DNA from: Bretschneidera sinensis | Lineage: Eukaryota; Streptophyta; Magnoliopsida; Brassicales; Akaniaceae | Length of the DNA stretch: 64,000 nt | Direction: 5' to 3' | NCBI GenBank assembly: GCA_023935145.1 | Contig: CM043700.1 | Span: forward strand, 30,567,001-30,631,000 | Shown here: positions 47,255-57,053 of the stretch, one piece after another | How the letters are laid out: every line of letters begins with the position of its first letter | How positions within the stretch are numbered: position 1 is the first letter of the stretch | The notes under the pieces: generated by a model | Seen by the model: only the letters and a program-made list of their open reading frames with translations | Told to the model about the DNA's origin: nothing | Databases searched by the model: none | Program-made: the position numbers and the translations under genes

Positions 47255-48695
47255 TGCGATGAAATTGACACTAGCAAGTGTACTAATCGTTCAAGTAATA
47301 AAATGATGAGTAAATATCGTTCCCAACGAGGACTGAGCAAATACTACAAAAATTATGACTCTATTCTTATTGTTATTTGAGCAAACAAATAATTGTCGGA
47401 GAAAAGGTTACTAACAATTAACTAAGAGGGAGAAACAGAACGCAATAGTAAATAAAAGAAGACTTGCAAACTTTGGAATGAAGACTCTTATGAACTAACG
47501 TGCTAAGGACTCGACTTCACCTAAACTATAATTGACAAGAGTTTTGAATGGACAAGTTTCACTTACTATGTTTTTCAATATGGTAGAATCCCCAATAAAT
47601 TAGTTATCCATATTCCAGGTCTAACCACAATCTCAAGAATCATTAACTTCAAATATCCGTATTCCAGGTCTATTCTAGATTAATTCAAATTAAGAAGCAT
47701 TAAGTGTTTATGGATTCCTTTCAGTTAAATCTCCCTATTCGGTTACGATTTAAGCGGACCACATGAACTTCCTAGAATCCCTATTCGGTTACTCTTATTT
47801 CATTCATGGCATGTTGTACCCTGGCATTTGCATAGATAATAATCCAATAGCATATTTATTAGTTCAACCATTCATGAAAGCACGGCTTCTCTATTCGACA
47901 CATCACCATGCCCAAAGAAGGAATCAAAATAATAAAAAACATTAAGAACAATAAAACGCACTATTTGAAAAACACATTAAATTCTACTTGTCCAAACAAC
48001 AACTCAAGATATAGGTTTAGGATCCATCTATCCTTAACACAAAATTATCTACTCCATAATAATATTCAAACAAACCATGTTCATATTATAAAACATCAAC
48101 ATAGATAGATAAGAATAATACAAAACCGGAGAAGAATGATTTAAAAGCTTGATGCGTAGCCTTCCAGAGTGTCTCCAACTCTCTTTTGGCTTCTCCTCTT
48201 CTCCAAATTCTGTTTTCTTCTTCTACGGCCGTCCCCCTCTTGTTCAGCTAGGGTTTTCTTTTTATAACTTTTCAAAATCAGCGGCTGGCGCTGCAGCGCC
48301 AACATCCCAGCACTGCAGCGCCAAGACATAACAAAAACTCTATTCTAGCGCTGCAGCTCCAACTTTCTGGCGCTGCAGCGCCAACTTTCTGTCCAAATGA
48401 TCTCTTTTAGCCAGCTACCAGCGCTGCAGCGCCAACATCCCGGCACTGCAGCCTTGAGTTTCTGTCTTCATTGTGCATTTTGGCCTTCCAGTGCTCTCCA
48501 GCGCTCTAGCAAGTGTCTGCACAATAAATTTCCATGACTTAGCATTGATAAATCAACTAAAACAACTTATTAGTATAATAAGAAAAACTAAACTCAATTT
48601 GCTAAAAATACATGCAACATAATTCTAATGCTTAAGATCAACACCAAAAACGTGCCTAAAAGCAGTATAACAACAAGATTTATTTAGAGTTATCA
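47255..48695 (-). repeat. 5' LTR of the Athila/Tat element, minus orientation (1441 bp)
   Basis: On the minus strand it begins TGATAACTCTAAATAAATC at 48695 and ends GTCAATTTCATCGCA at 47255, followed by the primer site. It is the inverted partner of 41545-42982. Palindromic CTGCAG motifs lie at 48280-48460. Confidence 0.9.
48280..48460. repeat. GGCGCTGCAGCGCC palindrome cluster (right LTR)
   Basis: Six copies or near-copies of the palindrome in mirror order to the left LTR. Some have point changes (GGCACTGCAG, AGCGCTGCAGCTCC). Confidence 0.85.
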
Positions 48696-49295
48696 GTCCT
48701 CGTAGTCGGTTGGTCCGAACCACTAGAGCACAGCCTTAGTGAATTCGTTCCAAGTGGACGGGCCTTGATATTTGCTGTACCACCTGTGCCATTGTAGTGC
48801 CTGGTCCTTCAGATGAAAAAATGCTAGCTACACCTGTTGTCTCGGAATGACTCCCTTAAATTCGAAGTATTGTTCGGATTCGTATGTCCACCCGTGAGGG
48901 TCTTTGCCACTGAATTTGGGGAATGAAAGTTTAAGTTGGTTGTGGTTCCGGTCAAGCTGGTGGTTCTGATGGGTGTGTTGGTGATCAAGCTGTAGGGTCG
49001 TCGGAGAGTTGTCTGTGCGGTAGTTGTATCGGCTAGAAGTGGCTTCGTCAATTGTGATTGGGTTGTTGTTTCCATCATTGGCCATTTGGTGGCGACTGGT
49101 ACGTAAAGCCCTCAATTCATCCATGATGGTTTGTAGAGTGGAGTCTACCTTTCCAAACCTATCGTCCAGGTCACCAAACCTGTCGTTCATGTTGCCAAGC
49201 CTGTCGTTGATGTTATCGAATCCCGACTCATGACGAGCCAGCACCTCGTTAACCTCGTTTCGAAATTCAGTGTTCGATTTCGTATAAGTCTCCAT
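48696..49295 (-). pseudogene. Chromovirus gag 5' part
   Basis: From ATG 49295: METYTKSNTEFRNEVNEVLA, a coiled-coil-like stretch with repeated NDRFGDLDDRFGKVD, then KLSFPKFSGKDPHGWTYESE and YFEFKGVIPRQQV, a stop at 48828, then a recognisable continuation to GPTDYED at 48696, where the Athila/Tat block begins. The FSGxDPxGW motif is diagnostic of plant Ty3/gypsy gag. The rest of the gag lies at 39239-40414. Confidence 0.88.
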
Positions 49296-49298
49296 GGA

Positions 49299-49314
49299 AC
49301 ATTGCTCTGATACA
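49299..49314 (-). other. Primer binding site (initiator tRNA-Met type)
   Basis: The minus strand reads GTTTGTATCAGAGCAATG directly inside the 5' LTR. It differs from the usual TGGTATCAGAGC by one base. Confidence 0.75.
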
Positions 49315-49317
49315 AAC

Positions 49318-49735
49318 TGTTGAGTACCTAATTGGTATCCAACTCAATATCATAAGAACAGAGTTGAGTGAGAGAGAAATAGGGATTGGAAGTCTATTGA
49401 AAAACAATATATTGCATAATCTCATCCAAATCATTGTTGGCTACTTATAGAGGCCATACAATGCGAGTGAGCAGTTGAAATAACAAAACAACATAATTGA
49501 AATAACGTGGCTGAAAAACAAGAAATAATGGAAAGTGGTAGAGCTTAACTCATAAACATGTTCGCATGATGGACGCAAAACCTGGGCAACTGATTACCAG
49601 CTTATGAGCTTCTACTAATTTATTTGATCTTATCAACTAACTTGGCTTCGTGTCGTTGACCTGGTCTCAAGTAGAGCCCATGCCTGCTGGACCTGTATTG
49701 GCTATTATGGGCTGTATGGTGGTCGTTACACAACA
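49318..49735 (-). repeat. 5' LTR of the nested chromovirus
   Basis: 418 bp, same length and orientation as 34619-35036. Followed by TSD AGCAT at 49736-49740. Confidence 0.92.
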
Positions 49736-49740
49736 AGCAT
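49736..49740. repeat. Target site duplication AGCAT (right)
   Basis: Matches 34614-34618. Confidence 0.9.
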
Positions 49741-51229
49741 ATACTCCATCTAATGATTATACACATTTTAATCAAGCCATGCATATATTTTGGTAATTAG
49801 TTGATATTTTGTTATCTGGGTTTGGTTGTTTTACGAAGCTTAATCTTCACAAAGTAGTGGATTTAAGCCTTTTATGTGTATGGACTGCTGCAGTACCTTG
49901 GGGGTGTTCTCTTAGGTGTGTTGGTTTTCGGAGCTTGTGTCAGAGATTCATGGACTTCTTTCTGGTTTGAATGAGTGCTGCTGGTCTTTTGAATTTGTAT
50001 TAGCTGTGTGGCTGTATGCGCCTGACCACGACAGGATAAGCTCAACTGTGACTTGGCCTAGAAAATGAAAGACAGATAAATAAAAGAGTTCAAATGTCAA
50101 AAGGTTCAAAGTCCAATTTAACTTCCCAACCAAGCCATGAAGTTATATACGAATTCGGTCCCTAGTGGCTGCTTTATGATTGTAATCTTTAAAACTAAAT
50201 TCACTTATATATTGTCAATTATGTCAAACGAATGTTGAATAATATGCTTTCCATCAAATCAGTAGTTTGACTCGCTTGAGTAAACACTGAGTTGGAATAC
50301 AGAGTTGGGGGCTGCTTCCAATTATCTCTCCCAAACGAAGAATGTGAAAAAATAAATGAAAAATATCTCTCATTTTTTTCGTACTTTTTATGCTATTTAG
50401 CGATAAAAAATATTTTGTTCATGGGTAGCGGAAAGCAATTTTTTTTTCACGTAAATACATTTTGGATGCACCTTTAGGCTTAGTGGATTTAAATTTAATT
50501 ATATATTTTTGAATTTTAATCTTATAAGTGCTCTAATTATTTACCTTAATGACGTTGCAACTGAATTGAAATAAGTATAAAATAGCATTTGAAATGAAAA
50601 AAAGAATTCAAGACCGAGTTGAACAAGAAGTTTTTCAAAAATATAATGTGGTATTTTGTTAGATCCTTTAACTATAATATGGTACTAAAAAGGCCATTAA
50701 CCTTAATTGTGTTTTTTTGCTGGGAAATTCGGAATTATTGGGCATTTATAGACATTCCCCCTCTCCCAAGTCCAAATGCACGTGACACACGGGTGAGTTT
50801 GACAACTTCCTTTCCCTTCAGAGTAGCTATCCAATTTTGATAAGAATTGATAATTGATAATTATATTTAGGTGAGATTTCAAAGGCAAACACATTTTTTT
50901 GCTAGAATTAAATAATGACCAAGTCAAAGATATGATAAAATACTACTTTTTTTTTTTTATAGGAGGGAAGTGAGAAATTCCAGCAGGATCACACTAGCGG
51001 TACAATAGGACAAATGAGATAAATTTCTTGGAAACTTGCTTACCCAAAAGCAAGAAAACAATACTAAGTTTCAATTTGATCTGATATACAAAATAACGAG
51101 ACATTACGTACCCCCACCCCCCCAATTCTTGAAGTGGGGTTTTCGTCATACAAAAGAATTTATCAAAATGGGTAAATAAAAAATCCGACCTAAAAAAAGT
51201 AGAAATTACTGATCAGGACTTATTCAGGT
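49741..51229. other. Intergenic, 3' of ACC synthase
   Basis: Mixed AT-rich sequence. The part nearest 51229 should be the 3'UTR of the ACC synthase gene. A poly-T run lies at about 50948-50959 and a C-rich tract at 51112-51122. No other gene was seen. Confidence 0.45.
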
Positions 51230-52781
51230 TTAATTTTTTCTCTGTTCCATGAACTTATGTATTCTCTTCAGTGCAACTTCTAGTGTCTGCTCACTCATGT
51301 TAGCAAAACAAACCCTGAACCAACCTGGCTCAAAACAAAAACAAGAAGAGCCTGGAGAAATATTCAGCTTCACTTCATGCAGAATAGAATCCCAAAGAGC
51401 CAATTCACCTTCTCTTGTGGGTTTTTCCAACAATGGGCTTAAATTCATCCAGCAAAAAAGCCCTGCATTACCTCTCAAACACTCAATCCCAGCGCTCCTC
51501 AATCCTCCGATGATTTTCTCGTATCGATTCCTCAATCTCTCCCTGTTTGTCTTGATGTAATTCTCAGTGAATTCCTTGTTGGACAACATTGAAGCTAAGA
51601 GATGTTGTGTCTGAGAAGAAATCAAGGTGAAACTAGACATCCTTCTCGCGGTAGTAACAACCTTGTCGTTGTACGAATAAATCGTTCCAACTCTGAAACC
51701 CGGAAGACCAAGATCTTTGGACAGGCTGTAAACAATATGAACTCTCTCGCAATCTTTGTATTTACGCGCTTCGAGGATCTCTGCGATGCTTATGAACTCG
51801 GATGACGAGAAGGCTGATCCCGAGTAGATCTCATCGGAGACAAGATGTATGTTTTTACGGGTGGCGAAATCCAGAATCTCTTCCAGGACAGCCCGTTGGG
51901 TTGTGGTGCCTAACGGGTTTGAGGGGTTGGTTATCAGTACTCCTCTCACTTTCATGTTCATATCTTGTGCATTCTTATATGCTGCTTCTAAAGCTTGAGG
52001 AGTAATTTGGAAATTGTTGGAGCTTTCACAATGGATAGGTACAATTTTCACTCCAGTTCTCCACCTTAAATCTCTTTCAAATCTGAAGAGAGAGAAAAAA
52101 AATTCCAAATTAACATTAGTGAACTTGTGGATATTATATATACGAAAACCTGGACGTTGCGCGTGAAATGAACTCTGGAAAAACTGGACTTCTTGTTAAT
52201 TACGTACCCTGGATAGTATGGAGTTGGAACGAGCAAAGCATCACCGGGATCTGCTAAAATGAATGTTAACAGCTCGTTGGCTGCAGTTGCGCCCGCGGCT
52301 AAGACTACTCTATCAGGGTCGAATTTCACTCTTCCTCCTCTTATTTGTTCCATGAAACTTGCCATAGCTTGTCTGAAAGATTTAAGTCCATGATAATCTT
52401 GAAACAAAGCATTTTCTCTAAATCCAGGTGCTCCTTTTCCCCAGGTAGATGCTTCTGAATGCTGTTCCAGATATTCTTCTAGCAAATCAAATGAAACCTG
52501 TTCAAGAATTAAACAAAATGATCAGATATATATATTAGCTAAAGCCAAAACCCAATTGGTTAATTGGTCTATTTTGTTAACAGATTTTGTGGTTGGATAT
52601 TGCTTACTTGATTTTCTGCCAATCCCATCTGTATAACTCCTAAAGGATTATTCGTTTCATCGAAAGGGTCTTCGTCGTATGCTTTCCAGCCAGCAAAATA
52701 TGGCGAGTCTTCCCCATGAGTGTCAGAAACTGCAACTTTTGATAGCGTAACAGCTGGTTGTAGATCAATCTCTATAGCCAT
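51230..52781 (-). CDS. 1-aminocyclopropane-1-carboxylate synthase (ACC synthase), type III
   Basis: Three exons with GT-AG introns: 52781-52608, 52497-52208 and 52082-51230 (1317 nt, 438 aa, stop TAA). This PLP-dependent enzyme converts S-adenosylmethionine to ACC, usually the rate-limiting step of ethylene synthesis, in the cytosol. Conserved features: [14 protein letters not shown] near the N-terminus, [49 protein letters not shown], and the PLP-lysine motif [14 protein letters not shown] with Lys at about residue 277. The last third ends [20 protein letters not shown], then only a few residues to the stop. The C-terminal extension with CDPK and MAPK phosphorylation sites is absent, which places it in type III (AtACS7-like), the class whose stability is controlled by XBAT32-type E3 ligases. 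No internal stop or missing residue was seen, so it appears functional. The exon-intron layout is normal for the family. Confidence 0.95.
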
Positions 52782-52919
52782 TATTAATAGCTTTTTCTTT
52801 CCTCTAAACAAATTAAACTGTACGTTGTGCACGAGAGATGAGACTTGAGAAAGAAAAGGAGAGAGAAGATCAGCTTAATTGGAGAGGAGACTGTTGAATG
52901 AAACCATTGTCAAAAACCC

Positions 52920-52929
52920 AGTATATATA
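52920..52929 (-). promoter_or_regulatory. TATA box of the ACC synthase gene
   Basis: The minus strand reads CCTATATATACTGG about 140 bases upstream of the ATG at 52781. This would give a 5'UTR of roughly 110 bases. It is the only clear TATA sequence close to the gene. Confidence 0.6.
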
Positions 52930-54973
52930 GGAACTAGGAAGCCTCTGACAATCAAAAAAAAGAAAAGAAAAAAAGAACAAACGGTCCCCTCAACTTGCCT
53001 GGTTTGATTCAGAGAAAAAAAAATGAAAAAATATCAATGATTGATTCTGTAGTGTAAGCAAATCAAAGCTCACCTTTTACAGAGTTTTTATCTCTTTGTA
53101 CAACTGTTAGCTTCCGTCATATTGTCAAAGCTTTTCTTTACCTTAATCTCTATAAGATCCGGACGGAATATGGTGGTTGAATATGGCGGGTGACTACTAT
53201 TTATCTTTATGATTTGGATTCTCAATGTGACGGTGTCTGTGTTAACTTGGATTTTCACTCAATGTTTATGGTTTAGGAATGACTGTGTAAATACAGAAAT
53301 TACTACTTAAAACTTATATTGGATGGTGGATTTCTCTCGTTATCATTATTTTTATAGGGGTATTAATTTTATTAGTAATTTCTATTTTAATATAGTGGTT
53401 GAGTTCTGATTTCTAACAAGTCCTCACTTCCCAACCTATGACTAATCAAATCTTTGCTAAATAAACTCTCAAAATTCCTTGATGATCAGAAACTAAACCA
53501 TGCATGAATTGAGGAATACATATATATTAGGATATCTAAGAGTAGTTAAGCTTTGATGACCTGACAAAGATACCAATTTTACACAAGATTAAGATTCTGA
53601 TTTGTGAAAGAAGCTCTGACAAAATAGAAGCTCTGGAAAGATCTTATGGCCCCACACATGGTCTAATTTGAAGAAACATAATTTCCTATTGTAGGGTTAA
53701 TTCTCATGATTCTAATCTCAAGTAGGATAAACTCTTTTACCGTAAAAAAATTGTAAAATAAAATATATAATACACTATTTTTTCATGTGTGTATTGAATG
53801 TTTTACTTCACGATTTTGTATGGTAGAGAAGTTGATCTCTTCTAAGTAATAGTTTTTTACTAATTATCTTAACTACTGATAAAAGTTTAGAAGTTTTTAA
53901 TTTTTCATGATCGGAAGATTCAATCATACTTTCTCACCCATTGTTTCATCGAGAAATTCTTACATAAAGCTTGATCGATCATAATATGACACAACATTTA
54001 TAAATGTATAAAAATAATACTTGGCAATACACATTATGACGGGCTATGCAAAAATTTCTCAGTTTCATCACACATATATATTTATATAAGAATTAATGTT
54101 TCATCATCTAGCGTCCGTGATATCAAAATGTGATGTCATGATTTTCGACAATTCGAATATTTCTGTTCAATTGTGTTATTGACGATGAATTCATCAGTCC
54201 TCTCATTTAAAAGTAAATTATGTTTAATTTTACTGTATTATTGACGTGACAGTTAAATCCATCGTTAACAAAATAATCTGACAGAATTACTACTGCGAAT
54301 GAACTTGATCCCAAATCGTGAGTCTGTGTTTTTCAAAGGCTTGCCTAGATGTCGTAGTTAAGATATTTGTCAAGATTGTGTTGTTTGTGTGGATTTCAAC
54401 CAACTGACCCTATATAGAGAATAAACAACATCGATCCCAGATGAAAAAAAAAACAATTATAAGGAAAACAAATGAGGAGAATATGCTTGTTTAAATCAAC
54501 GACGTGGGGCTCGAGAGATCATGAAAATATATCCATGTGCAAGAACTTAGCTTGAGATTCGCAATTAAGATTGCATCCTAATGCAAAAAAGAACGTGGAT
54601 AAAGGAGTGGCCGATGACGACTGTTAAGCGAACTTAAGTATCTAAAGGGAGAGACAAGTATCAAGCAATGGTCTTCGTCGCAAGATATGGAAACTTGTTT
54701 TTTTTTAAGATATATGTTTTATCTTTTAGAAAATTCGTAGAGTTGTTGTTATTGGCAATTACAGTGTTGTTTTTCACTAGAAAGCCCTCTTTTAACTTTT
54801 TGTTGGAGTTAAATGTATTTTCTAAGAAATTTTAAGAAAAAATATTAAAATAATTAAAGATACAAATAACCTAAAGAGTTCTCAACTATAGAAAACCCAG
54901 ATCTATTTTTTTTTCCAAGATTTAGAGCTTTTTATTTTGATTATCCATACCAACAACCAATAGAAATCATCAT
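52930..54973. other. Upstream region of ACC synthase and intergenic spacer
   Basis: The first kilobase is the likely promoter region. At about 53741-53850 lies a partial copy of the R2 repeat (ending GAGAAGTTGATCTCTTCT). The remainder is AT-rich, with no supportable gene. Confidence 0.4.
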
Positions 54974-55122
54974 GCTCATTCGTTACAGTATCAAATAGTA
55001 GTTTTTAAAAGTAAAACGATAATTTATCAATCTAACTTTTATGATGTCATCCAATTACTTAGTTGATTAGACAAAGTATTACAAATAAGTGATCATTTAA
55101 GATGTTCATTTAATGCTGTTTT
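54974..55122 (+). repeat. Dispersed repeat family R1, copy 2
   Basis: Aligns with 32235-32376 in the same orientation across about 140 bases, as described there. Confidence 0.6.
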
Positions 55123-55189
55123 TTTTAGCATAAGTAATTTCTTTACAACATATTTTGGAAAAAAAGTAATCGAATTCTGAGTTCAACTT

Positions 55190-55355
55190 TTTTACAGTGA
55201 AAATTCTACGGTAAACCTGCAATGCATTGATTTTGCACATAATTTATACTCTTAAATTGTGGAATAATACGGTGAAGATCATTTTATAGTCAAAATTTTT
55301 ATATATTACAAGTTTTATTTTATAATTTATTTATACAGTAGAGGAATTAATCTCT
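55190..55355 (+). repeat. Dispersed repeat family R2, copy 1
   Basis: Aligns with 56455-56615 in order: (T/C)TGCAAT(G/A)CA, TTTTGCA(C/T)AT, CTTAAATTGTGGAATAATACGGTGA (diverged in the other copy), ATCA(T/C)TTTATA(G/A)TCAAAATTT, TTATTTTATAATTTATTTAT, AGAG(G/T)(A/T)(A/G)TT(A/G)ATCT. A third, partial copy lies near 53741-53850. Confidence 0.55.
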
Positions 55356-56210
55356 CAAATTTCTGTCTTTCTTGAGCAAAGAAATTGATGTCCTTACCAT
55401 TGAGATACAATCCAGAGGGATAACTAGAAAAAAAAAAAAAAAGATTGCTTGACTAGTTGCTAAAACCATTAGTGGTATCAGAGCTCTACTATTAAAAACC
55501 CAACAGCCAACACTTACTAATTAAAGAGAGGTTTAAATTATTGATTGAAAAGGAGTTAAGAAAGTGATAAAAATAAGCCCTCATGCTCCTCGAGCTATAA
55601 CTTACAGATTACAGCTATAGAACATTAATTGTATAATATATGTTGGATGATGAGAGAAAGGGTTGGATTGTTTCTTGTCATTGGTTAGAGCAAAGAGTTA
55701 ACAAGTTCCTCTCAATTACTAGCTACCATTATTTTATTAATTTAAGTAAAACCGAGCTAGTCTTCTATTTGTGGGAATCACCAAAATCAGCATCTCTATC
55801 ATCGATCAGGAGGTAAAAAATTCATAAAATAAGTCTGTGTTAGTGTGTTAGGTACCCCAAAACCAAGAAAGAAACATCATCATCAAGGGAATTTGTTAGG
55901 CTTAAGTGGATTCCAATTAAGAAGCAGCATTTCAATGGAAGCACTCCAGAAGTTACTAAGTTAGGACGGACAGAGAGAGAAGAAAATGACACGGCCAATT
56001 GGCAAAAAAAATTAGAGGGTTTACAAGTGGACTTCCGCCTTTTTCAACATCAAACAGTGTTTGAATTAAACTACAATAATTATGGGATTACGTATACATA
56101 AGATGAGATTCTTCTTAATTATCGACAGCTCACTGTGTCAACATCTTCTTAAGTACTACTACAAGGATATATATGTTTGTCACCTCATGTTGTACATTTG
56201 GGCTACAAAG
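55356..56210. other. Intergenic, no gene seen
   Basis: AT-rich sequence with a poly-A run near 55430-55443. TGGTATCAGAGCTCT at 55474-55488 resembles a retrotransposon primer site but has no LTR before it. No coding region is supported. Confidence 0.4.
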
Positions 56211-56454
56211 TTAAGAAGGAACAATGGTCTTGTGTTTCTGTCTGGGAGTTAAAATGGTACGCAGGTAAATTATCTCCCATTTCCCGTTAAAAATATTGTG
56301 TTCCAACACCCAAAATGAATGTGAAGTAGCTTTTACTGTATCGAGGTTGAAGATAAGAATCATTTTACGATAAAAGTTTAAATTTAACATTAATAAATAT
56401 TTATAGAGAAATTTAAATTCAAACATTTTTAAGAGTGGGATCAACTCCTCTGTA

Positions 56455-56615
56455 TTAAAATTTTTGAAGTAAGATTTGCAATACACTGCTTTTGCATATG
56501 AATTTGAAATCTTTAAATTTTAAGATTTTGTGAGAATCACTTTATAATCAAAATTTATATGTACTATCAACTTTACTTCACAATTTTTTATCATAAAAGA
56601 GTTGATCTTCTACAT
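56455..56615 (+). repeat. Dispersed repeat family R2, copy 2
   Basis: See copy at 55190-55355. The two copies are about 1.2 kb apart in the same orientation. Confidence 0.55.
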
Positions 56616-56833
56616 TGATATATAGTCAATGACTCAATAATAAGAAAAGTAGAAAAATTAATTTCCAAAAATAGATAAATGGGTAGATATATAGCTTGAT
56701 TTAAGTTTGCATCATGAATTAACCTAGCTAGTTAAGATCCAACGAGGTAAGCTAGACAATATTTGGGGGCTTCTTATATGATTTCAGAACAAAGGTATAT
56801 CCATGGATTTCGATTCTATTAATTTTGAGAAGG

Positions 56834-57053
56834 AGTTTTAAACTCAAATTAAGTTTATTTTAATCTTTCAATTATTTTAAATTGACAAAATTTTACTACT
56901 AAATAAAAACAATACCATATCGGTAATATAATAAATCATATTTTATTAAATTTTTAAAAAATAACATGATATTATTTTTATTAGATGATAAAATCTTATC
57001 GATTCAAAACAATTGAATATTAAAACAAATTCAACTTAAATTTAAAATTAACT
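56834..57053. mobile_element. MITE with long terminal inverted repeats (220 bp)
   Basis: The left arm AGTTTTAAACTCAAATTAAG... and right arm (reverse complement AGTTAATTTTAAATTTAAG...) pair along about 80 bases with scattered mismatches (AAGTTTATTTTAATCTTTCA against AAGTTGAATTTGTTTTAATA, and ATTTTACTACTAAATAAAAA against ATTTTATCATCTAATAAAAA). A central loop of about 55 bases remains. It is AT-rich with no coding capacity. The target duplication is not clear. Confidence 0.65.

Larger units (their letters stand above)
40415..48695. mobile_element. Rearranged Athila/Tat-lineage Ty3/gypsy insertion
   Basis: This 8.3-kb block sits inside the chromovirus gag. It contains, left to right: repeat arm A (40415-40958), a 3'UTR-like stretch with a polypurine tract (40959-41544), an LTR in plus orientation (41545-42982), arm A' inverted (43015-43550), a non-coding stretch (43551-44515), a minus-strand integrase tail, protease and gag (44516-47127), a tRNA-Asp-type primer site and an LTR in minus orientation (47255-48695). 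Two LTRs in opposite orientation are not a normal insertion. Inverting 40959-43014 would restore a normal minus-strand order with both LTRs in the same direction. The RT, RNase H and integrase core are absent. Confidence 0.8.
34619..49735 (-). mobile_element. Chromovirus-type Ty3/gypsy element with nested insertions (15.1 kb)
   Basis: Two 418-bp direct LTRs (34619-35036 and 49318-49735) flank gag, protease, RT, RNase H, integrase and a C-terminal chromodomain in minus-strand order. A 5-bp duplication AGCAT lies outside. The chromodomain and short LTRs point to a chromovirus (Reina- or Tekay-like). Counting by eye, the LTRs differ at roughly two dozen of 418 positions, so the insertion is not recent. 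The element is dead (many stops) and split twice: by an LTR at 36820-38314 and by a rearranged Athila/Tat-lineage insertion at 40415-48695. Confidence 0.93.

Noticed and set aside
55474..55488. TGGTATCAGAGCTCT, a primer-binding-site-like string
   Set aside because: No LTR end precedes it and no gag follows; it may be chance or a very decayed remnant.
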